64,000 bases of DNA from Ophiocordyceps camponoti-saundersi (nom. inval.) (lineage: Eukaryota > Ascomycota > Sordariomycetes > Hypocreales > Ophiocordycipitaceae). This document shows, piece by piece, positions 1-11,899 of this stretch. The stretch spans positions 129,194-193,193 of the forward strand of contig PDHQ01000049.1 of NCBI GenBank assembly GCA_003339415.1. Direction: 5' to 3'. Position numbers and translations under genes: made by a program. Each line of letters opens with the position of its first letter. The stretch's first letter is position 1. The notes beneath the pieces were generated by a model. It saw only the letters and a list, made by a program, of their open reading frames with translations, made no database searches and was not told the DNA's origin.

Positions 1-899
1 AGATAGCTATAATAAAGTTAGAAAAGCTTTTTTAAGGTACCTTTAAGTTATTCTCCGATTTCCTTATTTATTTTAAGGTAAAACTATCGCTTTTAAAAAA
101 TATTATATAAGTAAATAAAATTAAGGTAATATATTTACGTTATATACTTACCTCTAAGTTATAATATTATTATCTTAGATATAATATTCCTTTTAATAAT
201 TATATCTTAGCTATAGCTTATATCTATTTTATTATTATCGATATTAAGTTATTTTAAATTAAAAGTAAAAGTTAAATACCTTTTTCCTTTACTCCTTTTT
301 TAGTAGCTTAGGATATTAATATATTTATAATAAATATCTACTAAATTAGTATAACCTTAAGGCGTTCTTTCTATAATTAAAAATACGGTAAATATAAAAG
401 GTAGTATTTAGGACCCCGCTATTCCGCTCCCTATATTTCTATAAAAAAATATAATAAGCGTTAGGTTAAAAAATATTATCTACGCTATAGCTAAGTAAGC
501 TACTTTACGAGGGATTATCCGGTATACTTATCTTCGCCCTTATCTTTATCTATATATTTTATAAAAATAGGAGAGGCCGACTAAGACGCTTATTCGGATT
601 AGGGAAAAGAATCCCCCTTATACTAAGTCTCTTATAAGGGGAAAGTAGTTATATTAATTTAATAAATAATAGTTTAAAAAACTAATTTACGTATATTATA
701 AAGAATATAAATATAAATCCTCTCCTTATCCTTATTCTTATAAATTCTATTATTTTTATTAATATATAAGTAAATAGTAGCTATAATTATTATATTATTA
801 TAAGTAAGTTTTAAGTATAATATTATTATTTCTAATATATTCCTCTCTTTACTTTATATATAATCTATACTATAGTTTAAATTTACTATTAAAAGTAAG

Positions 900-3800
900 T
901 TTACTTTAAGGACTTCTCCTTAATTTATTATATTATCTAGTTTATTACCGATATCGATAGCTAGTAAACGCTTATAGTTATATATATAATCCTTAGCCTA
1001 ACTTAGAACGTAATTTTTAGCTCTCCTTAGATAGCGTAATATAATATATCTTTTTACGTAAGATAATAATATCTTATAATTTACTTTATAGATAACTTTA
1101 TTATCCTATATAATAAAATATAAGTTTAAAAATATCGAATAGTTATTATCTTAAGCTTAACTTTTACTATATTAATAAGTTATAAATTCTATTAGTAAAT
1201 AGGCTATTATTTCTTTATTATAAGCTTATAAGATATTTTACGTATCTTATAAATTAAAATATTATCTCCTTTTACCTTATTAGTTTCTTTACTTTTTAAA
1301 ATATTTAACTTTAGTAACTTTTTTAATAAAAAAAAAGCGAGCGTTTTTCCCCCTTATCGCAGTATATATAATTACTATATCCGTTTATAATAATAGCCTA
1401 ATAGATTTTTACCGCTATTACTTTAAGGGCCGTTATATAATATATTATATAAATACCTCCTTAAAATATAAAAGTAAATTACTAATCTAATAGATAAAAG
1501 ATAGATTTATATAAGCTTATTATTTATAGCTACCTTAGTTTTTTTAGCTAAAAAGCTTAGAGGCGGCTAGTAGTTTTATATTAATTATTAGGCCTTAAAT
1601 TAACTTATTAAGTAAGACCGCTATCCCTTACCCCTTATAAAGGAAACTTTATATAATTTTTCTAGCGCTTAGTAATTTACTAAACTTAACGTACGCGCTA
1701 CTTTTTATAAAATATATATTATAAAAAGCGAGGAATATCTAATTACTTTCCGCACGCGTTTTAAGCTATTTAAATATTTTATTTACTTTATTAGTCTCGC
1801 TAGCGCCCCCGCCTTAGTTTAATAATATATTAATATTTCCCTAAGTAATTCCCTTAAGGATTTTATTATTATTTACCTTAATAATATTCTTATCTATTTA
1901 GGTAGCTTATTTTTAAACTATTAGAAGAAAGTTTATATTATTTTCGCGAAATTATAGTAAGCTAAACTATATTTAAACCTTAATAAATATACGTTTATAG
2001 TTTATAAGGTTAAATATTTTAAGTTTATTATCTACGCTAAATAAAAAATACGCTTAGATTTAGCTAAGATTTTAGTAATTAGAGACTAAAAGGTACTAAC
2101 TTATATAAAAAATATACGTAGTTTTATTAGCTTTATAAACTTTTATTATAATTTTATCCTTTAGTTTTCCTCCTTTATAGCCTTACTCGTTACCTTTATA
2201 AAGCGTAACGCCCTTTTTAATTAGATTTTAGCTTATTAAAACGCCTTTAAGTAACTAAAAAATATATTTATCTCCTCCTTTACCCTCGCTTAGTAAAGCC
2301 CTAATCTTAATATTATTATAAAGGTAAACTATTTAAGTAAGGTAATTAGTAGCTATCTCTCCTAGCGCGGTTAGGATTAAATCTTATAATTTATAATATA
2401 TTTCTCTTAAAAGCTTTAGCTTATAGAATAGAATTATATAATTTATAATAAGGAGCTTCTTATTATTATTTACTACCTTAAGGCGTAGTTAGCTAAACTC
2501 CGAAGTATTTCCTCCTTATTTACTATATTTATAAATTATAAGGCCTTAAAGTATTTTATAATTTCTAAAGCTATATCGGAATATTAAGCTTAATAAGCTA
2601 AGATATTTACTTTTTTTAACTTTTATTTATAATACTGCTTAGGTAAGTAAGCTACTTAGCTTAATACCCTCTCTTATCGTAATTAAGAGCGATAATATAC
2701 CGCTCCGCGTTTTAGCTATATTATATAGCCCTTATCTATTTATTCTTTTAAATTATAATTAGTTTAAAGCTAAAATATTACTTTTATAATATTAGCCCTT
2801 TTTATAAATAAGTATTTAAAGGAATTATAGCTTATAGCGTTATAATCTAATTTACTTTATATAATATAATATATTATATTATAGGAGGGCGCTTAAAAAT
2901 TCCCTTTTAAGGCGGGTATAAAGGAGTAAATCGTAAACTATTCCTTTTCCGCTAGCGGCTAGCTATAATTCTAAGGCTAACTTTAAGTACTTAACTAAAA
3001 ACCCTTAATAATTACTTTAATTTAAAAAACTTATAACTCCCTATTTATAAAGTACCTTAGTAAAAATATTATATTTATATTACTTTATTATTACTATTAC
3101 TAAAATAGTATATTAGCTAATATAATATAATTTATTTAAAATTATTATTATTACGGGAATTATTTTTAACGCTATTATTACTAAAGCTTATTATAACCGT
3201 TACCGCCCTTAGAAAGGTATTAAGTAATTATCTTCGTAAATTTTATAATAAACTTATTTACTATAAATCTTTCTTAGCCCCGCTTCCTTATAATTATTAT
3301 TAATTAGCTATTAAAATATATATAGCTAAAAATAATAATATTTATAAAAGCTAAATATTATATAAAATATTTTATCTATATTTAGTAGCGTTTTTATAAC
3401 TTTCTTATAGCTATTATATTTAACTATAGTTTAAATTAAATAAGTTATTTTTAGTTAACTTTTTACCGCCTTATAAGTATTAAATAACTTATATTAATAG
3501 CTTATTACTTATAAACTAATAGCGGTATAAAATAAATAAACTAAGAGGTATAAGCTATTCTTTATTATATAATATTATTCTCCTAGCTTAACTAGCTTTC
3601 TTACTTACTTATTTACTAACTTATATTAAATAATAAAAAATTATCTATAATAAGCGTAAATCTAAACTACTTACTATATAAATATAACTTAGATTTTATC
3701 TAATAGCTATTTACGCTTTTTATATTAATTACCTCCCTAAGGGGGTATATTATTATTTTCGCTTAATATCTATAAGAAAATATCTAGCTAGCTTAGGTAT

Positions 3801-4400
3801 TTATTATATAAGCTTAATAAAAGTAATAGGACGCCTTTAATAATGCCCGTTACCCCGCGGAACGATTTTAAATTAGTAACTTTATATAGTTAGATTTTCG
3901 CTATATTTATTCTAACCGCCTATCTAAGAAATTTAATTACCTTAAAGCTAAATATAAAGTTATTATTATTTTATCTTTTTTAACTATTATATTTAATACT
4001 CTAAAAAGTATATATTTTATATTTTATATTAATTTACTTAAATATATTATATATAATTTACTTTTATTATAAAACCTTACTAATAGCTAGCTTAAACTTT
4101 CTTTATAATTCTTAAATAATAATTCGTTACTTAATAAATATAAGATTAAAGAAATCCTTACTATAAAAAATACTTATAAGTAGCGCTTATAAAGTTAACC
4201 TCCTTATTATTAGGCGTTAATAAAATAAAAAAAATATATTACGCTAACTTAAAAGCTATTAGATAGCTTATAATATTATATAGCTTTAAATTATTATAAA
4301 TTACGCTAAGAAGATATTCGTATATATAACGGCCTTAAATATATTTTTCTATTTAAACTTAATTAAGTAAATTCCTCCCCCCTTTTAGTAAATTTTTTCT
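900..4400 (+). pseudogene. Gypsy pol ghost of element A (reverse transcriptase, RNase H, integrase order assumed)
   Basis: At 1,859-1,906 the plus strand reads DFIIIYLNNILIYLG, the RT catalytic block in which the two Asp of the YxDD box now read Asn. The same block occurs at the equivalent place in C (49,060) and on the minus strand in B (41,073-41,120). The surrounding frame is interrupted by many TAA/TAG, as expected for RIP of Gln/Trp codons. Limits are approximate. RNase H and integrase are inferred from element length and family order, not individually identified. Confidence 0.6.
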
Positions 4401-4439
4401 AGCTTATTACGCTTTACCCCTTTTCTATCTTTATTTTTT

Positions 4440-5500
4440 CTATTATTATTATAGCGCGTTTAGCGTATTTTTCTAACTATCTTTCTTAATATTATTAACC
4501 GCTTATACTTAGCTTAAACTATTATAGCTATTAGGAAATATATTAAGCTTAGATAATAACTTATTATATAAGTAACTATAACCTCTAGCTATAGGCGAGG
4601 GCGATTACGGAGGCTAATTTAGCTTAGCTAGGGCGCGATAAATTTAGTATTAAGGCTTAGCTTAATACGTTTAAGTATTAGGCGGCGTAGAAAACGCGCG
4701 GTTAAAAGGGCGGGGGGCGTAAGTTAGCGATAAGAGGGCGGCGAGATTAATAAAGGCTATATAAATATTATAGTTAGCCTTAAGCTACTATTAATAATCC
4801 TTAGCCTTAGCGGCCGCTTCCTCCCGCTATAAGGTAAGAATATTTTACTATATTTACTCTTACCGCTATAAGGATTCTTCGTAATAGGAGGCGAATATAT
4901 TAAGGCTAAAGATAACTTACCCTTATTACTAAGCTTAATATTACTAATATTAATATATAGCGCTACTTATTTCGCGGTAATATATCGATAATATAAGTAT
5001 AGGAATAATATTATTACTAAAAAGGATAAGAGTATTAAAGCTAAATAGCTTAGATAACGGGGATAAGAAAACGTTAATTATAAGGTAAGGGGTAAGTTAT
5101 ATAATATTAAGCTATATCCTAAAGCGGTTAGCGCGGGCTTAAAAAGTAAGCGTTAAGATAGCGCGTTAGCTAAGAGTATTACCGTTACGGGCGCGGGCGG
5201 GCGTCTAAATAGCTTCGTTATTAGCGGCTATATTCTATAAATTACGGGCAGCTTACTAAAGGCGTGCGTTTTTAGCGAAGAGGTGCCTTTTTTATAAGCA
5301 CTTATAATACTAAGAATAGTATACTTAGTAAGCTGCCGCCCGGCCGCGGATATAATTAGCTATCTTATTATTTATTAAATTATTTAAATAAGGCGTATAT
5401 ATATATAATACTTTTATTAGCAGCGTGGTATCTTTATTATTATTATTTCCTTATATAATATACTCCCTTATAGCGTAAGTTAAAGTAGATAAAGCGGCTA
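4440..5500 (-). pseudogene. Antisense ghost ORF (aORF) of Gypsy element A
   Basis: This lies on the strand opposite to pol, between pol and the 3' LTR. Reading leftwards from the TAC codon at 5,477 there is one frame in which the only interruptions are TAA/TAG. It includes KRHLFAKN (around 5,291-5,268) and a Glu/Ala/Lys-rich, formerly Gln-rich segment (around 4,870-4,740). The same frame exists in element B with identical spacing: 192 bases from the TAC codon to the CAC of RHLF, then 459 bases to the coil codon, with no net insertion or deletion. Substitutions between A and B are often conservative in this frame (VRF/ARL, IAT/IAA). The C-terminal limit is estimated by nucleotide similarity to B. 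No family recognised. Confidence 0.65.
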
Positions 5501-5724
5501 ATATATTAATATAATAATATAGAGAAATAATATACTAATAGAAAAAAATAACGCGAGGCGGTAGCGTAGCGATAGCGCGAAGACGATAAGATTAATACTT
5601 TTAGAATAAGTAATATATAGAAAAAGAAAAGAAAGGAAAAGAAACGCGTAGGGGAATTTTTACTTTATTTTAACTTATGCCCCCGCTATAGATAGATATA
5701 CTTTTTTCTTAAGGCGGCGGGGTA

Positions 5725-5860
5725 TATAAGGGATTCGGGCTATACCTAAATAACTAAGTTATATAAGGTAATTAGTTATATCTACGCGCGACGCGCGCGC
5801 AGATCGCCTACCCTTATTAAGCATTATAACCCTTTTTATATAGCTTTTTATAATTATTCT
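5725..5860 (+). repeat. 3' LTR of element A, first part
   Basis: It begins TATAAGGGATTCGGGC (ancestral TG start read as TA). It matches the reverse complement of the element B LTR up to the point where S1 is inserted. The terminal hairpin seen in B and C (ATTCGGGC / GCCCGAAT) is decayed on its right arm here. Confidence 0.85.
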
Positions 5861-6070
5861 TATAAGGGATTAGTTTATAACTAATTATAGCTAGATAAGG
5901 GGGATTATAGCGGAAATATTTAGGTCTTCCTAATAGCGCTTAGTTATCGCGCGAGGTATATAGCTAACTTAGGAGGGGGGCTTCTCTCCCCTCTCTTTCC
6001 TCTCTTTAATAGCTTTAATTATAACTTTACTTTAGCTTACTTTTATAATCGCCTTAATAAGACCTTTATA
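5861..6070 (+). repeat. 5' LTR of S1 (210 bp)
   Basis: Starts TATAAGGGATTAG and ends GACCTTTATA. It is near-identical over its length to 7,427-7,636, with transitions as the visible differences. Confidence 0.9.
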
Positions 6071-7000
6071 TTAATTAAAGCTCCTCTTATTACTAACCGA
6101 ATATAAAAATAAGATCTTAGTATAGAATATTATTAAATTCTACTTATATTAGAGCCGTTTTTAGCTTATTCCGGCCTAGACTCTTAGCTAGCTACTATAT
6201 ATACTAAATTTACGATCGATAGAGCCGTAATTAAGGAGCCTAAGTTCTAATTTTACTATATCTTTTCTTATTTTAGTACCTTCTAATAGATATTCTTTCT
6301 ATATATTATTATAGCTATAGATTTTTCTTACTAGCTTAAAGCCTTTTTAGCGTATATCTCCGAGCTTTTTAGGAAAAGTTATAAAAAGCGCTAAGTAAGT
6401 TTTTTCTTAGTTAAGATATATTAGGGGCTATTAGAGCCCCTTAGAGAATATATTATAAGGTAGAAATATACCTTTTTTAAGGCTAGATTATCGTACTAAT
6501 CTAACTACGCTAAGATTATTCTACTTTTATCCGGGCTATATAAGGAGCTATAAAAGCGCTTAGATTATAAAAACTAGCTTATAATATACGCGGCTTTCGC
6601 TAGCTTTCTTTAAAGCTTTAATAGAGTATTTAGTTCTAAGAATATTCTTAACGCGCTAGTTAAATTACCGCCCCCCCCTTTTACTAACCTAATAAATATC
6701 GCGTTTATATAATCTTATTTTAATATTACTAAGCGCTAGCGTTACTATTAGTATAACTAGATCGGTTATTTTAAGCGTAATTATCCGAAGCTTTATAAGT
6801 AAATAAAGATATTAAGGTTAGGGCTTTTTATAAGCGGAGCGGGGAAATTAAAAGTAAATCTAAAATATTTTAATTAAAGGGATAATAAGTAAGGAGGGAT
6901 AAATATACGCTAAATATTATAGCTTAGGTAATTTTTAGCTTTATTATATTACCTTATATAAAGATAGTTTACGCGTAGCTTAAGCGCGTAAATTTATTAG
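6071..7000 (+). pseudogene. gag ghost of S1 with CCHC zinc knuckle
   Basis: The codons from 6,743 read Y-Y-*-Y-N-*-I-G-Y-F-K-R-N-Y followed by PKLYK. If the four ligand positions were Cys, Cys, His and Cys (TGY and CAY become TAY under RIP), the spacing is exactly CX2CX4HX4C, followed by the Pro-Lys typical of gag knuckles. The same block is at about 19,282-19,323 in S2. This is a nucleocapsid-like RNA-binding motif. No RT, RNase H or integrase motif was found in the 640 bp between the knuckle and the 3' LTR. Limits of the ORF are approximate because the ATG is lost. Confidence 0.7.
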
Positions 7001-7426
7001 TAAGTATATATTATAATTATATTACGCCCTAGCTTATAAACTAGCGCTAGTAGTATATAGCGATAAGTATATAGCTAGCTTTACTATTTATTATAATTAG
7101 AATATCTTCTAAGCTTCCCGTAACTAGTATAGTACTACTTAGTCTTATATATTAGCTATATAAGTAAGTTTTTACTACTAATATATAAGTTTATTAATTC
7201 CTATTTTAAGCGGTATTATAATTCTAAGCTTATTAGAATCTTCCTTATAAAGATCGGGGTTTAATTTCCTAAGCTATAAGGGAGCCCTTCCGCCCTCTTA
7301 TCCTTACCTTTATAAAGGCTATTAAGCTATTAGCTAGGGACTATATAAAGCGTTTTGCTAGCGTAATAATACGTAACTTTTCTATCTTACGCTCCTACCT
7401 CCTTAGCTAGCTTAAGAAAGGGGCTA

Positions 7427-7636
7427 TATAAGGGATTAATTTATAACTAATCGTAGCTAGATAGGGGGGATTATAGCGGATATATTTAGGTTTTCCTAAT
7501 AGCGCTTAGTTATCGCGCGGGGTATATAGCTAGCTTAGGAGGGGGGCTTCTCTCCCCTCTCTTTCCTTTTTTCGATAGCTTTAATTATAACTTTACTTTA
7601 GCTTACTTCTATAGTCGCCTTAGTAAGACTTTTATA
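7427..7636 (+). repeat. 3' LTR of S1 (210 bp)
   Basis: Second copy of the 210-bp repeat, followed directly by the duplicated target ATTTT and the resumed LTR of element A. Confidence 0.9.
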
Positions 7637-7641
7637 ATTTT

Positions 7642-7692
7642 AAATAATAAAGTCACCTCCTTATAGATAGCTTAGAGGCTAAACTCTTATAA
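7642..7692 (+). repeat. 3' LTR of element A, second part
   Basis: It resumes the LTR exactly where S1 broke it, after a 5-bp duplication (ATTCT at 5,856-5,860, ATTTT at 7,637-7,641, one C-to-T difference). It ends CTCTTATA, matching the outer end of the B LTR in reverse. Confidence 0.85.
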
Positions 7693-9720
7693 ATACTTTT
7701 ACTTTTATTATTTTTCTTACTTTTAGAGCTTATTTAATTAAATTTAAGGCGCTATAATATATAAAATTCTATACTTAGAAAGATAAATAAAGAAAAATTA
7801 TTTTATATTAATTTTAATAGTAAAAAATTTAAATAATTTTTAAAAATTAGAGGAATATAATAAAATAATAAGAAAAAGCGTAAAATATAATAAATAATAA
7901 AAAATAATTATTATATTTTTATCTTTTATTAATATAAAGCTTAAAAATATTATTAGCTATATTAAATAATATAGCGCTTTTATTATAATAGCTAAAATTA
8001 ATAAATTAAAGCTATTTATTTTTAATAATATTATTTTTACTTAACTTATTAATAAAAATAACGCTATTAAATATAATAATAAATAGGAAATCGCTATAAA
8101 TATTATCTTATAATTTTTATATAGTAAAGCTATTAGTAATATTATTAAGCTTAGCTAAAATAAAAATACGCTAGTATATAATATTTATCTCTTAGCTAAG
8201 AAATAAGCTAAAATCTTAATAAAGATATAATTTTAATATATTCTTTAATAATAATATTAGCTTAAGCTAAAAAATAATATAGTTAAGAGTTAGAAAGCTT
8301 TTAAAAAGGACTTTTAAGGCTTTTAAAATTAAATTATTATAAATAAAAATATAAGAGTATATATAAAAGAATCCTATATAAGGTATACTAAGGAAAAGAG
8401 ATAGTAATAATTAAGTTAGAAAAGATAAAGAAAAGTATATAAATATAAATTATAAAAATTTATTTTAAGAATTATATTAAGAATAAAGCTAATTCTTATT
8501 AAATTATAATATTAGAAATTACTATAAACTATATATAAGGAGATAATAACTTAGGGGTAAACTTTTTATAATATAAATTATAATTTTTAAAATCTTATTT
8601 AAAACCTTAATATAATTTAAAAACTTACCTTTTATATTTAATTACTTTATTATAATTAAAAATATATTATATATCTTCTAGCTAATTTTAATATTAAGTT
8701 ATAATAGCTTTATAATATTTATATAATTTTATAATTATCTTTTATATATAGTTATTTAGTAATTTTATTATAATTATCTCTTTATTTTTAATAATTATAT
8801 ATTAAAGTAAAATAATTATAAGTTATTATAAATATATTATAATAAAGTAAAAAGGAAAAATTATATATAAATAAAATATATTATTAGTTATAAAAGCGCG
8901 CGCGTAATTATAATAATAGTAATTATTTATTATTAATTTAAGGTAAAATATAAGTAACTTTTAGTATATATTATTATTATTATAATTTTTTCCTTTTATT
9001 ATTTTTAAAAAGATTATATTTATATTTTTATTTTAATCTTATTTTATTATATAACTATATATTCTCCTAATATTATATTATATAATAAAGCTATTAATAG
9101 CTTTTATATATATTATAATAAGAAAAAAAATTATTTTAATAGCAGCTTACTTAATAATAATATTTTATATTATAATATAAAAATACTTAAAGGAATACTA
9201 AAAAAAATAATAATATTAAAAAAAACTATAAAAATATTAAATAATAAAAGCTTAAAGTATAAATAATTTAATATATATTAATAAGAAATATATTAATATA
9301 TTATAAGAATATTAAGTTAAAAGTTACTAATAATAATTATTAAAAAAAATAAAGGTAGTAAAATATTAAAAAAGATATAAAAGTAAAAATCTAAGGGGTA
9401 GCTAATATTTAGTAAAGGAGTTATAAAATCGGTAAAAATAAACTATTTAGCGAAGTTAAATATAAAAATATTAAAGCGTAAGTGTTTTAATAATAAGATA
9501 AGTATATAAAGTTAATATTATATAAAACCTTTTAGCTTAGAATAATATTTAATTATAATAATAGCTAAAATATTTAATAAAGATAATAAGATAATTATTA
9601 CCTTTAAGCTAAAAATAAGTAATTAAACGCTTAAATAAGCGTAAAAGCTTATATTTAAAGCTAAAAATAGCTTAGCTAGGAAATAATATATTAAAAATAA
9701 AAAAAATAAAGCTATAAGAG
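7693..9720. other. Older degenerate RIP DNA, target of element E
   Basis: A very A/T-rich, RIP-depleted stretch with no motif that I can assign. It is continuous with 17,393-18,399 once element E is removed (the target AAGAG is duplicated at the junction) and with 20,175 onward once S2 is removed. It is therefore the left part of one older element or region. No LTR or TIR recognised. Confidence 0.5.
9716..9720. repeat. Target-site duplication of element E (left, AAGAG)
   Basis: AAGAG immediately left of the 5'-side LTR equals AAGAG at 17,393-17,397 immediately right of the other LTR, giving a 5-bp TSD as expected for Gypsy integrases. Confidence 0.85.
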
Positions 9721-10020
9721 TGTTAAGGGACTAGTTAAAAGGATACTTATTTGCTAGGCTATATATAATAATAATCACATATAGAGAGCTTCTAAGGAAG
9801 CCGCACTCTAGCGTATTAAATAGCTATATATACCGCTCTTTCCTTTAGAGCCTATTTGCCTTCCCGTTTAACTATTCTTCCTATTCCGTTTTATTTAATC
9901 TTTCCGCTATAAGCTTTTAGGCTAGATAGCAGTAGCCTTATTATTTAATTATAAGGCTAATTTATAAATCTAATATTTAGGTTTATAACCCGAATATAAT
10001 ATAAAGGCTAGACCTTAATA
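9721..10020 (-). repeat. LTR of element E (left, 3' LTR of the element)
   Basis: 300 bp from TGTTAAGGGACTAG to CTAGACCTTAATA. It keeps more unmutated RIP targets than the right copy: TTTGCTAGG here against TTTACTAAG there. Confidence 0.9.
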
Positions 10021-10177
10021 TAAGGTCCTTTCCTTCTCTTATAGGTGTAGGATCCGTTATATAGTATACGGTAAGGTTAGGTAAAAGATTTTCCGCTAGC
10101 TTACTTTACTTTTCTATAGCTTTTATAGCGCCTACTTATTAAACTTTTTATTCCTTCCTTTTTTCCTTCTATAGCCT

Positions 10178-10288
10178 TATTATTATTATTATTATTAATA
10201 TTAATATTATTATTATTAATATTATTATTATTAATATTATTATTATTAATATTATTATTATTAATATTATTATTATTATTATTATTAG
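10178..10288. repeat. ATT/AAT-rich microsatellite inside element E
   Basis: About 110 bp of ATT triplets with regular TTAATATT interruptions, on the 3' side of the element, next to the antisense ORF. Confidence 0.9.
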
Positions 10289-10386
10289 TAAAGAAATCCG
10301 CTACCTATTTTATAAGTTTAATTATATTAACGTTTTTCCTACTAATAGGGATATCTTAGCTTAGTAAGTATAATAGTTATCTTTAA

Positions 10387-11130
10387 GATATCGCCGCCGC
10401 CGCTAGCGCTACTACTAACTTTACCGCTACCGCTATCGCCGATAAAGATAATAAAAATAATAAGGGCGATAACGGTAATAATAATAAAAATAGCGATAAA
10501 GATAAAGATAACGCTAATATTAAAGGTAATAATAAGGGCTTCGGTTTAGAGGCGGATTTCCTAGCTTTTAATACTTAGTTTAATAGCTATTATAGCCGCT
10601 AATCGGCCCCGGAGGATTATTATTATTCTAAGCTCCCTCCTCCTCCTTTTTCTTTTTTTATTTCTCCTTCTTTATTTTTTTAAGTAAGCTTTTTCCTTAA
10701 TTTTACTAGCAGCTTACTATATAAAACTTATTAAACCTATATTTAAGTTATAAAAAAACGCGCTATTAATATTATTAGGTATTTTTTAGGTTATTATACG
10801 GAGAAGCTTTTAGCTTTAGGCCCCTTATCGACTTTCCTTATCTCCTCCTCTTATTACGGTAAGTTTTTACCTAACCTAACTAGCGGCTTTTTACTAATAT
10901 TATATTTTCTATAGCTTATCTTACGGAAGAAAATATCCCGGGCTAAGACTCCTATCCCCGCTGCCGTAGCCGTTACCGCCCCCGCTCCCGCTCCCTCTCC
11001 TTCTCCTCCTCCCGCCCCCGCTACTAGCCCCGTTAACGACGAAAATAACGATAAAGGTAAGGATAAGGAAGATAACGATAGTAATAAAGGGGCTTTTCGG
11101 GAGTATCTATATCTTCGCTATATTAAGTAA
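10387..11130 (+). pseudogene. Antisense low-complexity ghost ORF in element E
   Basis: This is on the strand opposite to pol, between pol and the element's 3' LTR. Two long stop-free runs share one frame. 10,387-10,575 is Ala/Thr-rich, then Asp/Lys/Asn-rich (ADKDNKNNKGDNGNNN). 10,915-11,127 begins LTRK-like, has a Pro/Ala/Ser tract (APAPAPSPSPPPAPA) and then an acidic Asn/Asp/Lys tract. Between them lies sequence with stops. The second run starts exactly after CTATAG at 10,914, and a GTAAGT lies at 10,859 with TACTAAT between, so a 56-bp intron is possible. Stop-free runs of 60-70 codons are rare in this DNA. No family recognised. Confidence 0.45.
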
Positions 11131-11899
11131 GGATATAAATATCGTAACTAAGCTATAATATTAAAGCGTACGGGGAAGTAAAAACCTTATATATTTTATA
11201 TAGAATATATACTTTTATACTAAACTTATATATTAGCTTTTTAGCTTTTAGTTTTAGCTTATATAACGTAATATATTATTATTAATATTAAGTATCTATT
11301 AATAGTAATAAAGGCTAATAAAGCGCTTTAAGTAATAATTATAATAGCTTAAGCCTTAATAATATTAGCTAAGCTTAAGCTTATATATAGTAATACTTTT
11401 CTTATTATATAGTTTATATTTCTAATCTTACTATATAAAATATAGAAAGCTAATTTATCTTAGCTAGGGAGTATATTAACGCTATTTTTAATATCGCCCC
11501 CCCTTATAAGCTTTTAAGCTCCGGGGGGTTAGCTAATATTTTAATATTAAAGGAAAAGGTTACTATTTTAAAGCGTAATACCGCTATTATCGCCGCCGCT
11601 ATACTTATCGCCGCCGCCGCTAAATTAATAACCTTAACGCTATCGCGCTACCGCCGTTACTTAGCTAAGGAGTTATTATTTACGAAGAAGCAGCGCCGCT
11701 AAATATCGTAAGGGGGGGGGGGGTTTCGCGCCTAAGAGTGCGCTTTTTAATATAAATTCTCCGCTAGTTATTTTACCGTATATTTCTTAATATCTTACCT
11801 ATTATTATATATAGCTAAACTATATAAAGCTTTAAAGCGATTAAAAGCGGTAATACCTTTAAGTTTTACTAAAAGTTCTTATATTAAATCTTAATAATT

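Larger units (their letters stand above)
5861..7636 (+). mobile_element. S1: short gag-only LTR retrotransposon nested in the LTR of A
   Basis: This 1,776-bp element has two 210-bp LTRs (5,861-6,070 and 7,427-7,636) and a 1.36-kb interior. Its TSD is ATTCT/ATTTT. The interior carries a retroviral-type CCHC zinc-knuckle ghost at 6,743-6,784 (+) but has no room for pol, so it looks like a non-autonomous LARD/TRIM-type element mobilised in trans. Three relatives lie in this window: S2 at 18,400, S3 at 43,966 and truncated S4 at 35,904, all in the same orientation. LTR ends (TATAAGGGATT and ACCTTTATA) resemble those of Gypsy element C, a possible autonomous partner. Confidence 0.9.
1..7692 (+). 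mobile_element. Ty3/Gypsy LTR retrotransposon A, 5' end outside window, RIP-killed, host of nested S1
   Basis: Plus-strand element. The window begins inside its gag-side region, judged by comparison with element C, in which the segment matching A position ~610 lies about 1 kb inside the 5' LTR. It carries a Gypsy reverse-transcriptase ghost at 1,859-1,906, an antisense ghost ORF at about 4,440-5,500, a purine-rich tract (AAGGCGGCGGGG, 5,711-5,722) and a 3' LTR starting at 5,725. That LTR is interrupted by S1 (5,861-7,636 plus duplicated target) and resumes at 7,642, ending at 7,692. The two LTR parts sum to 187 bp, against 186 bp for the LTR of element B, whose sequence matches in reverse. 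The 5' LTR is not in the window. Confidence 0.85.
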
